Shown: piece by piece, positions 9,895 to 22,068 of the stretch
Layout of the letters: each line of letters starts with the position of its first letter
Numbering within the stretch: position 1 is the first letter of the stretch
Assembly (NCBI RefSeq): GCF_910592395.1
Contig: NC_088311.1
Span: 12,900,501-12,964,500, forward strand
DNA from: Lineus longissimus
Taxonomy: Eukaryota > Nemertea > Pilidiophora > Heteronemertea > Lineidae
Direction: 5' to 3'
DNA length: 64,000 bases
Notes under the pieces: generated by a model
Seen by the model: only the letters and a program-made list of their open reading frames with translations
Databases searched by the model: none
Told to the model about the DNA's origin: nothing
Translations under genes and position numbers: made by a program

Positions 9895-10091
9895 AGTTTA
9901 CCTAGGATATAAAACGCGATATGTCAAGGAGCTGTCGGACCGGTATGATTATAAATGACGTCTCATAGATAACCTAGCACAGAGAAGAAAGCCTTACTCT
10001 CAAAGTCAAAGATCAAAGAGATATTAGGGATATTATCTTTAAAACTGTTTGTTACTGTCATGATTTGTTTCTTTTGTTTGAACTGAACTGT
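9895..10091. other. Spacer between pol and the extra ORF, body 1
   Basis: No ORF is seen. A minus-strand CTAGGTAAAC just before the ATG of the extra ORF could be a splice-donor-like sequence, but it is not supported further. Confidence 0.3.
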
Positions 10092-10277
10092 TTAACTCCC
10101 AACGTCGGCTGGTTTGAAGAAAGGATATGGCCGCTTTCGTTTTCTTCCAGTGTTTGTATGTTTGATGTGAAATTCTCGCTTTAGATACTCGCTAATAGCC
10201 TCTTCACATACCAATGTTGATGGTGACCTGTCTTTCCATTTTACTCGATACCACTTCTTGCCTTGTCCTCTGGACAT
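10092..10277 (-). CDS. Chromodomain-like C-terminal tail of gypsy pol, body 1
   Basis: A 61-codon frame whose product has KKWYRVKWKDRSPS near the N-terminus and EEAISEYLKREF after it. This is the spacing of a chromodomain-like or pol C-terminal 'W-Y-x-V-K-W-K' module found after the integrase GPY/F domain in some Ty3/gypsy lineages, where it can steer integration to particular chromatin. It ends in a basic tail (GRKRKRPYPFFKP). It is separated from the integrase frame by a low-complexity linker that is open only in part. True chromodomain identity is uncertain. Confidence 0.45.
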   Translation of the reverse strand: MSRGQGKKWYRVKWKDRSPSTLVCEEAISEYLKREFHIKHTNTGRKRKRPYPFFKPADVGS

Positions 10278-10615
10278 TTTAAGTAAACGCTCAGCCTCAT
10301 GCCACTCATTTGTAGTGTTTTGCAGAGTTGTGCTGGTAGGATTTTGACTTGCATTCTTACTGTCTTCAATTGTAGATGGAGTTCTAGGCTGTGCTCCTTG
10401 AGCAACATCGTCATTTACGCTCTGTTTTGTGTCTGGGGCAGGCGTTACCCTAGCAGGATCATTATCTACGCTCTGACTGTTATCAGGGGCAGGCGTTAGC
10501 TCGATTGGAATTCTGAGTCATCCTTATGTGATACCTCTGTTTCATCTTCAGTTGAGGTTACTTCTGCTCTCTCTCGCGGATCAAAGTATCTCTTTAACCT
10601 CTTCGCATTTGTCAG

Positions 10616-12055
10616 TCACTTCAGTAGAATGTTCGTTTCACAATTACGCAACCTGTAGGTGTAGTTTGGGCCTAATTCTGCGATATAATAAGGTCCTTGC
10701 CATTTCTTGTATAACTTAGGAGACAGACCAACTGGAACTTTAGGATTGAATAAGAGAACTAAGTCACCCACAATGAAGTCTTTAGCCTTTTTGTCATGTC
10801 TAACTTTACTGGTTTGTTGAGCATGTTGCATGTTGTCAGTGGCGATTTGCTTTGTCAGTTTCAAGCTCTCAAGGATTTCTTGCATGTGATATCTAGCCTT
10901 GGGTTTCAAATTATCCTGAGGTATCAAAGATGCATCAAAAGGCAAGCTCATTTCACGACCGAATAACATGCTGAAAGGACTCATTTGGCTAGATTGTGTG
11001 GAAGGTGACATACGCAAGGCCATCATGATACCCTGTATCAGATCATGCCAATTGGTTTGATCCTTATTAATGTAGGCCCTGATAGCTTGTTCTATGGTTG
11101 AATTGGATCTCTCACAAGTGGAATTTGTCTGTGGATGATAAGCACTGGTGTAATGATGCTTTACCTTGAAAATCTCACAGAGAGCGTTGACCAGTTGTGA
11201 CATGAAATTTCTACCTCTATCTGAAATCAAAGTCTTCGGAGCTCCATACCTGGCAAATATTTCACGAAAGAGGACTCAAGCAACTTCGCTAGCTTCTTGT
11301 GTTTTCAATGGGAAGCATTCTGGCCATTTTGAATAACTGTCGACAACCAAGAGTATGTGTTTGTGACCTTCTGAACTCTCATGCAAGGGACCTATGAAAT
11401 CGATGTGAAGTCTCTGAAAGACGTCTTGCACTGGCAGTGACGTGAGTGGAGGGCCCTGCTGATGACGTGAGTATTTAGACAATTGACATTCTTCACACGA
11501 TTGAATGTAATCATGAATGTATTGATACATGCCAGGGAAATAGTACCTCAATCTAATGACTGCAAATGTGCGTTGAAGACCAAGATGAGCAGCTCCAGCT
11601 ATGGAATCATGGAATTGTCTGAGAACTGCGGGCCTAAACTCCGTTGGCACAGCTACCTGGCGAATAAGTCGCTCATCTGCTGGTGGACGCTTCCGCCTTG
11701 GTTGATAAAAGTGATACAGAATAACATTCAACATTTCGTACTGATTTGCTACATTGGAGATTTTCTTAGCCTGATCATGGTCATCAGGCAAGATTGCATT
11801 TTCCAGAAAGTCAATGATTAGTCCCATTGTTGGACACTTCCTTTGATGTGTGCCTATGTTTGAGTCTTGCAATGCCTCAGTAGAAGACCGCGATTCATCA
11901 GTTTCAACAGTGAAAATTGCAGGGTGGTGGTCGAAGTTTCCATATTCAAAGGTGACTTCAACACGTTCAGCTGATTGAACTAGGATGAGAGGGGACAAAG
12001 TTGACATTTTGCGGGTGCAAGGCCATGGCATCATAACTACGGCAACTGAGAGCAT
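10616..12055 (-). pseudogene. Gypsy integrase, body 1 (stop codon inside the catalytic core)
   Basis: 11276-12055 carries the HHCC zinc module (HDSIAGAAHLG ... CEECQLSK) and the first catalytic Asp in LHIDFIGPL. An in-frame TGA at about 11276-11278 interrupts it before the next frame (10616-11230), which has LISDRGRNF (second Asp), then NSTCERSNSTIEQ (Glu), and finally KKWQGPYYIAEL, the GPY/F module typical of gypsy integrases. All catalytic residues are present and the only break in this stretch is the stop, which body 2 shares. The upstream junction to RNase H near 12000 is also out of frame. Confidence 0.85.
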
Positions 12056-13279
12056 CAGCTATTAAGTTATGCCTTCCTGGGGTGTGTGTGATGTTAAAGT
12101 TGAAAGACTGAATTTCTAGAGACCAACGATGTAAGTGTGCTGTTTTGTGACTAGTGTTCAACAACCACACCAAAGCCTGATGATCTGTGAAGATTTCGAA
12201 AAGCTGATGAGACAGATATGCCTTGAATTCACGGATACCCTCGATAACTGCTAAACATTCTTGTTCAGTGACAGTCCAGCGGCGTTCATTACCTCTCAGA
12301 GCTCGCCCTGAGTATGCTATGGGGTGATCTCGACCTTGATCATCTAACTGGCTCAAGACATAACCAATGACATGGCCTGAGGCATCTGTGGTAAGATGGA
12401 AGGTTTTCTCAAAGTTGGGATATGCCAAAATTGGAGATTCAATCAATTTCTGTCGTAATGTGCAGAATGCCTTGTCATGAGCTTCAGTCCAAACAAATGG
12501 TGAATCTTTATTTAACAGCTGATTCAGGGGAGATACAATGTTAGCATAATCTTTGACAAACTTCTTGAGAAAGTTGGTTAGACCTAAGAAAGACCGCACC
12601 TCTGTCTGATTGGTGGGTTTTGGGTATGATCGGACTGCTTCTACCTTATCAGGATCAATTTCTAAACCCTTCTTAGAAAATATGTTGCCCAGATACTTTA
12701 CTGAAGTTAGAGCCCATTGACACTTTGCAGGTTTTGCTGTGAGACCAGCTTGCGTGAGTCTTCCCAAGACCATGTCTAGATGTTGTAAATGTTCATCAAA
12801 ATCTTTGGCCATTATGATTAAGTCATCAACATAAACAAGGAGACATTTCCAATTGAGATGTCTGAACACATCCGCCATGAGAGATTGCCAACATGCAGGA
12901 CTTCCCTGGAGCCCGAAAGGAAGCCGTTTCCAGGTGAAAACCCCTTGATGTGTTATAAATGAAGATTTGTAGGCCGTTTCAGGATCAAGGGGGTCTGCCA
13001 ATAGGCATTACCCAAATCTAGGCAAGAGAAGATGGTGGCTTTGTTTTGACCTATCATGTCACTAACATCACTCATGCGAGGCAATGGAAAGCTTTGAGGA
13101 ATGGTTCTCTTGTTCAACTGGCGATAGTCTATCTATAGTTCACCATTTTTCTTTTTACACAGAACCACTGGAGAGTGCCAGTGTGAAGCAGTTGGTTCGA
13201 TGAGGTCATGTTCTAGTAATTGATTAGTTTGACGTTCAATTTCAGCTTTTTCTGCTGGACCTGTTCTAAAGAATGGCAA
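11967..13279 (-). pseudogene. Gypsy reverse transcriptase/RNase H, body 1
   Basis: The 344-codon frame 11967-13001 has FTWKRLPFGLQGSPA, YVDDLIIM (active-site YVDD near 12822-12836), KGLEIDPDKV and FLGLTNF, then RNase H with LTTDASGH, RRWTVTEQECLAV and IFTDHQALVWL. Upstream the fingers (LCKKKNGEW..., DYRQLNK, SCLDLGNAYWQ) are in another frame: one base is missing from a C run near 13003, a lesion shared with body 2. Body 1 alone has a 6-bp shorter, altered stretch at 13131-13140 that introduces a stop in the FAIDYRQ region. It therefore cannot make active RT. Confidence 0.85.
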
Positions 13280-13427
13280 TGTTACTGGTGTAGCATCAGG
13301 ATAGGTGTCAATCTTGTGCTGATAGCCCTTGGCTTTACCTATATTGGTTAAGTCTGTAGCAAATGCATTTTTGTGTTTATGAAGAAGTTTGAGTAGTCGT
13401 GCTTTCTCATTGTCGTTGATCGGTGAT

Positions 13428-14190
13428 TTAGAAAGATCGAACTTGAAGATTGTAGTCAGTTGGGTGTGGCACGTTTACCTCAAATTCAGGGGCGTTTTCT
13501 TTATTGACTGAAGAGATAGGTATTTGCTCAGGTTTGAAGTTATGTGGATGGGTTTGATTATCAGAAGTCATGTCAATAGATTCAATGCTGCTAATGTTAA
13601 CCGAAGAGATGCTTGCAATAGCCCGGTTTGTTTTTATTGTGATTTGTTGTTCATTTGGATTCATGATTGTGACAAAAACCTTGTTTTGCGGCACATTAGC
13701 GATAGATTTAGCTACAAGTAAACCCAAGTGTTGGACACTGGCAATTGGTTCCACTAACATTGCATGACCAGTTTGAACGCGATATACTTTGGCTTCAATG
13801 GTTATTTCTGTTCTAGCTGGAATAATGACCTTTTTAGCTATTCTAACTATACCAGTAAGTGATGTTAAGAAACAAACCTTGATTTCACCGTCCAAGATTG
13901 AGAGTTTGTTGGTGCTGTAGTCAATGGTTGCCTTGTGTTGTTGCAAGAAGTCCATACCTATTATTAGTTGAACTGACATGGCTGGTAAGATGTGAAAGTC
14001 TTGTAAAACTGTGCAATTACCTAGTTTTAAGGGTAATTCGACTAAACCTTTAATTTTATGTTCAGCTCCACCAACTCCTACAATAGCGGTTATTTTTGAT
14101 GGTTTGATCGAGTTCTTGGAAAGATTCAATTTATTGAAGTATGTATCAGAAAACAGCTAATTTGAGCACCTGTGTCAACCAAACAACGTG
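13428..14190 (-). pseudogene. Gypsy aspartic protease region, body 1
   Basis: The DTG active site reads RCLVDTGAQIS on the minus strand at about 14160-14190, and the downstream frame 13428-14129 (233 codons) carries the rest of the retropepsin fold, including LIIGMDFLQQHKATID (the second conserved block). After it comes a ~130-residue linker to RT. The DTG segment and the long frame are not in one frame, so there is a break near 14130-14150. The enzyme would cleave Gag-Pol in the particle. Confidence 0.75.
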
Positions 14191-14268
14191 CTTTGTTTCC
14201 GTAAACTTCAGTCAAAATCATGTTGTCGTCTAAGTTTGTTGTTGTTTGATTTAAACAAGGTACATGGG

Positions 14269-15456
14269 CTACTTGCCTGGCCAGAGGTGTCTGGGTCCTG
14301 TGGACAGGCGCACACCCCTATTGGGAATAATGCTGTCATCTTTGATTGTTGTTTGGATAGGATGTCTTTTGAGATTGACGCTGATTGAATTGATGATTAG
14401 GTTGGTTGTTTGGGCGCTGTGGGAAGCTGTATTGTGAATTCTGGCCAACAGATCTACAAACCCGGCCAAAGTGATTCATTTTACCACAAGAATAGCACTG
14501 TTTACCTTAGGCAGAACATTGAGATTTAACAAAGCATGATAACTTACCACAGGCCGTGCATTTACTGTGTGGACTTGGGTTGCTCCATCTTGGCTGGTTG
14601 TGCTGATTCTGGCTGTGATTTTGCTGTTGATGTGGGGGGGGGGTCCGTTCCATCTCGGCGTGTCATTCCTTTGACTGTTCGGTCCATTTGACTTGCGAAT
14701 TTCCAGCACTGCCTTTGTTAGCTGATCGATTCTACTATTTAGATCTGCGAAGTCTGTGTTTGGCGTCGACATAGCCACAACTGGTACGTGTGGTGTCTCC
14801 TGTAGCACCTGTTCCGCTATTCTAGATGACTTAAGAAGGTCCATGAATTCGCATAACTATTTCTTTGATGGAAGGTTTTAGACCTTTGATTATAACTGTC
14901 ATTAGCACTTTTTCTGGAATATTATGACCATCCATGGCCATACGCATGCGGTCGAGGTATGTGGCTACTGTCTCTGTGGCGCTTTGAGTTCCAGACAAGA
15001 TAGCCATATCTAACGATTGCTGTGTATAGCGGGCCTTGAAAGCTGCTTCCAACAATGTAGCATCAACCCGTGTTGCCTCAAGTAAACTGCCATACCATAC
15101 CACATGGTGGCAGACTTTTCCAAATACAAAGGGAACCAGTTCGTTGCAGCTGCGGGATCCCATTTCATGGCTGCCGTTAAACGTGTCCATAATAACCACC
15201 AAAGATCTGCATTCTGGGAGCCATCAAATTTTGTGAGGCTCACTGGCGCCATTGCTGCCATATAAAAATCTCCTCCTACCTCTTGTTCCTCAGCTTCCTC
15301 TTGTTCCTCGGCTTCCTCGTATTCCTCAGCTGCAAACTCAGCTTCCTCGTGCTGTATCGTGTCCTGTTCTGCAGCTTGAGTTCCCTCCTCGTGGTTATGG
15401 TTATTCTCTCCTTCTAGGCGGACTAATCGGTTCTCTGGTTGTTTCCTCATAAACAT
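14269..15456 (-). pseudogene. Gypsy gag with CCHC knuckle, body 1
   Basis: The ATG near 15456 (MFMRKQPENRL) begins an acidic N-terminus with EEAEEQEEAEEQE. The capsid-like part is split between frames 15010-15456 (SLTKFDGSQNADLWW) and 14831-15202 (FKARYTQQSLDMAIL, ATETVATYLDRMR, LKPSIKEIV), a layout typical of gypsy Gag. A further frame 14476-14844 continues with DLNSRIDQLTKAV. The nucleocapsid knuckle CYSCGKMNHFGRVC (C-x2-C-x4-H-x4-C) is at 14456-14498. A run of ten or so G at 14634-14643 is a likely site of one of the frameshifts. Body 2 has the same breaks. Gag would form the cytoplasmic particle and bind element RNA. Confidence 0.8.
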
Positions 15457-15462
15457 AGGGAC

Positions 15463-15480
15463 CCTTTGGGTTCTCCACCA
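15463..15480 (-). promoter_or_regulatory. Primer-binding site, body 1
   Basis: Minus strand TGGTGGAGAACCCAAAG lies 3 bases after the end of LTR 2. It starts with TGG as expected for pairing with a tRNA 3' CCA. The tRNA is not identified. Confidence 0.6.
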
Positions 15481-15483
15481 ATT

Positions 15484-16661
15484 AATATGGGGCTGGGGGA
15501 CTAGCGGGAAATAGCTTTAAATGAAGAAAAGGAGATTCCAAATTAATTACAGTTTCCAATATATTTTGCTCACTCCAAAGGCTGGTTAAAAGTCTTAGAT
15601 TACATAATTTTGTTACATTATAAACAATCAATTAATATACATATCCATGTTCAATTTTGTGTTATGTAAGTTAAAGACTCTCTGATATCTGATTACAGAC
15701 ATCCAAATTAATGTTCATTTCTCAGAATAAACGAATACAATGTAATACAATGTTTCAAGTTCATTTAATTCAAGCTTCCAGACAAACCAGAATTAATAAA
15801 CTTTTAACATCACAAATAATTTCATTCACAATACTTCTAGATTTCATAGCCAAACATACATTCAGAGTTCATAAATAGTTTCATTCACATTACTTCAAGA
15901 GTTCATAGCTAAATACACATTCAGAGTTACATAGGATATCCCAACATGGTCGGGTACACACTTCACAAAGTATAATAATAAAAGATTGGCTTACCTTTAA
16001 ATGAAGAAAAGGAGATTCCAAATTAATTACAGTTTCCAATATATTTTGCTCACTCCAAAGGCTGGTTAAAAGTGCTTAGACCCAGTGGTCCCAGCACTTT
16101 ATACCAAATCCGAATGGAGCTGACCAATGAAAGCTGTAGTTTGGAATCCCTTAATTCTGGTAAGAACCAATCAGCAGGCTTTTGACAGATGCCAGCTGCA
16201 TCCCATGCCAAGCCCCCTTGGCTAGGCCTTGTGGATAAATATTATTCAATCATACCAAACCAATGACATAATCACAACAAGCTCGACAAGTTATAACAGT
16301 TGGCCTAATACTTCCTGAGTAGGACAAAGGTGACACTAATTACTGACATGACTGAGTGAGTTGCCCTCATAGTGCTAATCCTCCAACAAAGGCTTAGTAT
16401 GATGTGGAAGCCTCTGTCTTTGTTTGGTTGCAATGTTAATGCCAATCCACAGTCTAATTAGTGACTGTGCTGTGACTTGCTATGAACAAAATTAGCTAAA
16501 CAATGGTTGTCATGCAGGACAGCTGTGGCATAAGAAATCCTGAGGGAGTTTTACAATTTAGGAGTTTGTAGGCAAAACTAAAATGAAAATTAGGACTTCT
16601 TAAATGAGAAATGAATAAAGTATCAAATTAAATTTTTTTAGCTGAGAAAGTCACCATAAAA
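15484..16661 (-). repeat. Gypsy LTR 2 (shared middle LTR), 1178 bp
   Basis: The same length and internal 482-bp extra segment as LTR 1. It serves both as 5' LTR of body 1 and 3' LTR of body 2. It is flanked by the primer-binding site on the left and the polypurine tract of body 2 (16662-16673) on the right. Confidence 0.9.
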
Positions 16662-17174
16662 TACTCCTCTTTGTTTTTAAATAATTTGCTCCGCAAATTC
16701 TACTATAAAGAAACAAAAAAAAACAACTGAACTAGCTTGAAACCTGTGTACTTAAAGCATCATAACATTGCTGCAACCTTACATAATACTTCATATTTAC
16801 AAACTGATAATTTCACAGTGATAATCATATTCGAATACATATTAAATAATTACACATTCGTTTGAGATACATTTATGATGTTCAATTTCAACATTCACAT
16901 TCACGATATCCAATTTCAACATTACACATTTATTTACACATTCATTTGAGATATAAACATTCATGAAAAATAATTTACAGGTAGATTGTGTCCTATCAAA
17001 TGATACTCCTCTCATCTCAAGAGATTTGCTCTGACAAATTCTGAGATCCATCAAATCATACATACATAATACATGGCATAAAGTTAATTTTGTGACACAT
17101 GAAAACAGATACAAGTTCTATAGGAAGTCATCTTTGCAATGCTGACATCACAACATTACTGCTCAAGTTCTTAA
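16662..17174. other. Gypsy body 2: non-coding 3' region
   Basis: The same as 8868-9380, with PPT next to LTR 2 and the duplicated ATTTCAACATT motif. No gene. Confidence 0.5.
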
Positions 17175-17688
17175 CTAGCCTAGCAAACTCGAATAAAGCT
17201 TTGAATCACACTTTTCAGGGTTCGGTACCGTGTTGTTTGGGTTCAGGTATCGGAACATTCCACAGTGTTGGATGAGAATGTAGGCATTGAAGGGCCTCGC
17301 ACAGATCTGATTTATCTGTCTTGCTTGATGTGGCCACAGTGAAACTGATGCTGGTACGAGGATCAATCCATCATTTAGAGTGTTCAATAGCCTAATGTTC
17401 ATTAGTTGATAATGAAGTTTTGGAAAAAAAACAACCTTGGACCCCAATGTCTGTAATCTCTGTAGGTTTTACAATGTTTATGCTATTTGGGCAAACGGGC
17501 AATTTTATAATGGTTAAGATTATGGTTTGATGTCCAGACGATAATTCCATCATCAAATACGTTGAGTCTCTTCTTTGTTTTAACCAGATAATCAGGGTTA
17601 TTATGGTGAGAACAATGATGACCAGAGTTAGAACTTGACCTACAAGAGTGATATGATCAGTAACACCCAGAGTAAGAGGGATCCCCAT
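17175..17688 (-). pseudogene. Extra 3' ORF with membrane segment, body 2
   Basis: The products are identical to 9381-9894 (98 and 90 residues in two frames meeting at the A8 tract near 17422-17431). That both copies keep both frames open says only that they separated recently. It does not prove selection. Confidence 0.45.
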
Positions 17689-17885
17689 AGTTTACCTAGG
17701 ATATAAAACGCGATATGTCAAGGAGCTGTCGGACCGGTATGATTATAAATGACGTCTCATAGATAACCTAGCACAGAGAAGAAAGCCTTACTCTCAAAGT
17801 CAAAGATCAAAGAGATATTAGGGATATTATCTTTAAAACTGTTTGTTACTGTCATGATTTGTTTCTTTTGTTTGAACTGAACTGT

Positions 17886-18071
17886 TTAACTCCCAACGTC
17901 GGCTGGTTTGAAGAAAGGATATGGCCGCTTTCGTTTTCTTCCAGTGTTTGTATGTTTGATGTGAAATTCTCGCTTTAGATACTCGCTAATAGCCTCTTCA
18001 CATACCAATGTTGATGGTGACCTGTCTTTCCATTTTACTCGATACCACTTCTTGCCTTGTCCTCTGGACAT
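17886..18071 (-). CDS. Chromodomain-like pol tail, body 2
   Basis: The 61-residue product is identical to that at 10092-10277 (KKWYRVKWKDRS motif and basic C-terminus). It lies between the integrase frame and the membrane ORF. Confidence 0.45.
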   Translation of the reverse strand: MSRGQGKKWYRVKWKDRSPSTLVCEEAISEYLKREFHIKHTNTGRKRKRPYPFFKPADVGS

Positions 18072-18409
18072 TTTAAGTAAACGCTCAGCCTCATGCCACT
18101 CATTTGTAGTGTTTTGCAGAGTTGTGCTGGTAGGATTTTGACTTGCATTCTTACTGTCTTCAATTGTAGATGGAGTTCTAGGCTGTGCTCCTTGAGCAAC
18201 ATCGTCATTTACGCTCTGTTTTGTGTCTGGGGCAGGCGTTACCCTAGCAGGATCATTATCTACGCTCTGACTGTTATCAGGGGCAGGCGTTAGCCCGATT
18301 GGAATTCTGAGTCATCCTTATGTGATACCTCTGTTTCATCTTCAGTTGAGGTTACTTCTGCTCTCTCTCGCGGATCAAAGTATCTCTTTAACCTCTTCGC
18401 ATTTGTCAG

Positions 18410-19849
18410 TCACTTCAGTAGAATGTTCGTTTCACAATTACGCAACCTGTAGGTGTAGTTTGGGCCTAATTCTGCGATATAATAAGGTCCTTGCCATTTC
18501 TTGTATAACTTAGGAGACAGACCAACTGGAACTTTAGGATTGAATAAGAGAACTAAGTCACCCACAATGAAGTCTTTAGCCTTTTTGTCATGTCTAACTT
18601 TACTGGTTTGTTGAGCATGTTGCATGTTGTCAGTGGCGATTTGCTTTGTCAGTTTCAAGCTCTCAAGGATTTCTTGCATGTGATATCTAGCCTTGGGTTT
18701 CAAATTATCCTGAGGTATCAAAGATGCATCAAAAGGCAAGCTCATTTCACGACCGAATAACATGCTGAAAGGACTCATTTGGCTAGATTGTGTGGAAGGT
18801 GACATACGCAAGGCCATCATGATACCCTGTATCAGATCATGCCAATTGGTTTGATCCTTATTAATGTAGGCCCTGATAGCTTGTTCTATGGTTGAATTGG
18901 ATCTCTCACAAGTGGAATTTGTCTGTGGATGATAAGCACTGGTGTAATGATGCTTTACCTTGAAAATCTCACAGAGAGCGTTGACCAGTTGTGACATGAA
19001 ATTTCTACCTCTATCTGAAATCAAAGTCTTCGGAGCTCCATACCTGGCAAATATTTCACGAAAGAGGACTCAAGCAACTTCGCTAGCTTCTTGTGTTTTC
19101 AATGGGAAGCATTCTGGCCATTTTGAATAACTGTCGACAACCAAGAGTATGTGTTTGTGACCTTCTGAACTCTCATGCAAGGGACCTATGAAATCGATGT
19201 GAAGTCTCTGAAAGACGTCTTGCACTGGCAGTGACGTGAGTGGAGGGCCCTGCTGATGACGTGAGTATTTAGACAATTGACATTCTTCACACGATTGAAT
19301 GTAATCATGAATGTATTGATACATGCCAGGGAAATAGTACCTCAATCTAATGACTGCAAATGTGCGTTGAAGACCAAGATGAGCAGCTCCAGCTATGGAA
19401 TCATGGAATTGTCTGAGAACTGCGGGCCTAAACTCCGTTGGCACAGCTACCTGGCGAATAAGTCGCTCATCTGCTGGTGGACGCTTCCGCCTTGGTTGAT
19501 AAAAGTGATACAGAATAACATTCAACATTTCGTACTGATTTGCTACATTGGAGATTTTCTTAGCCTGATCATGGTCATCAGGCAAGATTGCATTTTCCAG
19601 AAAGTCAATGATTAGTCCCATTGTTGGACACTTCCTTTGATGTGTGCCTATGTTTGAGTCTTGCAATGCCTCAGTAGAAGACCGCGATTCATCAGTTTCA
19701 ACAGTGAAAATTGCAGGGTGGTGGTCGAAGTTTCCATATTCAAAGGTGACTTCAACACGTTCAGCTGATTGAACTAGGATGAGAGGGGACAAAGTTGACA
19801 TTTTGCGGGTGCAAGGCCATGGCATCATAACTACGGCAACTGAGAGCAT
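18410..19849 (-). pseudogene. Gypsy integrase, body 2 (same internal stop)
   Basis: HHCC module, LHIDFIGP, then the same in-frame TGA at about 19070-19072, then LISDRGRNF, CERSN and the GPY/F motif. Sequence and breaks equal those of body 1, so the stop predates the duplication. Confidence 0.85.
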
Positions 19850-21079
19850 CAGCTATTAAGTTATGCCTTCCTGGGGTGTGTGTGATGTTAAAGTTGAAAG
19901 ACTGAATTTCTAGAGACCAACGATGTAAGTGTGCTGTTTTGTGACTAGTGTTCAACAACCACACCAAAGCCTGATGATCTGTGAAGATTTCGAAAAGCTG
20001 ATGAGACAGATATGCCTTGAATTCACGGATACCCTCGATAACTGCTAAACATTCTTGTTCAGTGACAGTCCAGCGGCGTTCATTACCTCTCAGAGCTCGC
20101 CCTGAGTATGCTATGGGGTGATCTCGACCTTGATCATCTAACTGGCTCAAGACATAACCAATGACATGGCCTGAGGCATCTGTGGTAAGATGGAAGGTTT
20201 TCTCAAAGTTGGGATATGCCAAAATTGGAGATTCAATCAATTTCTGTCGTAATGTGCAGAATGCCTTGTCATGAGCTTCAGTCCAAACAAATGGTGAATC
20301 TTTATTTAACAGCTGATTCAGGGGAGATACAATGTTAGCATAATCTTAGACAAACTTCTTGAGAAAGTTGGTTAGACCTAAGAAAGACCGCACCTCTGTC
20401 TGATTGGTGGGTTTTGGGTATGATCGGACTGCTTCTACCTTATCAGGATCAATTTCTAAACCCTTCTTAGAAAATATGTTGCCCAGATACTTTACTGAAG
20501 TTAGAGCCCATTGACACTTTGCAGGTTTTGCTGTGAGACCAGCTTGCGTGAGTCTTCCCAAGACCATGTCTAGATGTTGTAAATGTTCATCAAAATCTTT
20601 GGCCATTATGATTAAGTCATCAACATAAACAAGGAGATATTTCCAATTGAGATGTCTGAACACATCCGCCATGAGAGATTGCCAACATGCAGGACTTCCC
20701 TGGAGCCCGAAAGGAAGCCGTTTCCAGGTGAAAACCCCTTGATGTGTTATAAATGAAGATTTGTAGGCCGTTTCAGGATCAAGGGGGTCTGCCAATAGGC
20801 ATTACCCAAATCTAGGCAAGAGAAGATGGTGGCTTTGTTTTGACCTATCATGTCACTAACATCACTCATGCGAGGCAATGGAAAGCTTTGAGGAATGGTT
20901 CTCTTGTTCAACTGGCGATAGTCTATCGCAAAGCGCCATTCACCATTTTTCTTTTTACACAGAACCACTGGAGAGTGCCAGTGTGAAGCAGTTGGTTCGA
21001 TGAGGTCATGTTCTAGTAATTGATTAGTTTGACGTTCAATTTCAGCTTTTTCTGCTGGACCTGTTCTAAAGAATGGCAA
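19761..21079 (-). pseudogene. Gypsy reverse transcriptase/RNase H, body 2
   Basis: The fingers frame 20747-21079 is intact here (KKKNGEWRFAIDYRQLNK), unlike in body 1, and reaches FSCLDLGNAYWQ before the shared one-base frameshift near 20803. The palm frame 20346-20795 keeps YVDDLIIM but ends at a private TAA at 20346-20348 (an A in place of T in the plus strand; body 1 reads Lys there). RNase H follows in 19761-20240. Thus each copy has one private RT lesion on top of shared ones. Confidence 0.85.
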
Positions 21080-21227
21080 TGTTACTGGTGTAGCATCAGG
21101 ATAGGTGTCAATCTTGTGCTGATAGCCCTTGGCTTTACCTATATTGGTTAAGTCTGTAGCAAATGCATTTTTGTGTTTATGAAGAAGTTTGAGTAGTCGT
21201 GCTTTCTCATTGTCGTTGATCGGTGAT

Positions 21228-21990
21228 TTAGAAAGATCGAACTTGAAGATTGTAGTCAGTTGGGTGTGGCACGTTTACCTCAAATTCAGGGGCGTTTTCT
21301 TTATTGACTGAAGAGATAGGTATTTGCTCAGGTTTGAAGTTATGTGGATGGGTTTGATTATCAGAAGTCATGTCAATAGATTCAATGCTGCTAATGTTAA
21401 CCGAAGAGATGCTTGCAATAGCCCGGTTTGTTTTTATTGTGATTTGTTGTTCATTTGGATTCATGATTGTGACAAAAACCTTGTTTTGCGGCACATTAGC
21501 GATAGATTTAGCTACAAGTAAACCCAAGTGTTGGACACTGGCAATTGGTTCCACTAACATTGCATGACCAGTTTGAACGCGATATACTTTGGCTTCAATG
21601 GTTATTTCTGTTCTAGCTGGAATAATGACCTTTTTAGCTATTCTAACTATACCAGTAAGTGATGTTAAGAAACAAACCTTGATTTCACCGTCCAAGATTG
21701 AGAGTTTGTTGGTGCTGTAGTCAATGGTTGCCTTGTGTTGTTGCAAGAAGTCCATACCTATTATTAGTTGAACTGACATGGCTGGTAAGATGTGAAAGTC
21801 TTGTAAAACTGTGCAATTACCTAGTTTTAAGGGTAATTCGACTAAACCTTTAATTTTATGTTCAGCTCCACCAACTCCTACAATAGCGGTTATTTTTGAT
21901 GGTTTGATCGAGTTCTTGGAAAGATTCAATTTATTGAAGTATGTATCAGAAAACAGCTAATTTGAGCACCTGTGTCAACCAAACAACGTG
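21228..21990 (-). pseudogene. Gypsy aspartic protease region, body 2
   Basis: The DTG motif is near 21960-21990 and the 233-codon frame 21228-21929 has LIIGMDFLQQHK. The product is identical to body 1. Confidence 0.75.
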
Positions 21991-22068
21991 CTTTGTTTCC
22001 GTAAACTTCAGTCAAAATCATGTTGTCGTCTAAGTTTGTTGTTGTTTGATTTAAACAAGGTACATGGG

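Noticed and set aside
11483-11821. 112-codon plus ORF opposite integrase (also 19277-19615)
   Set aside because: Antisense shadow of the integrase coding frame.
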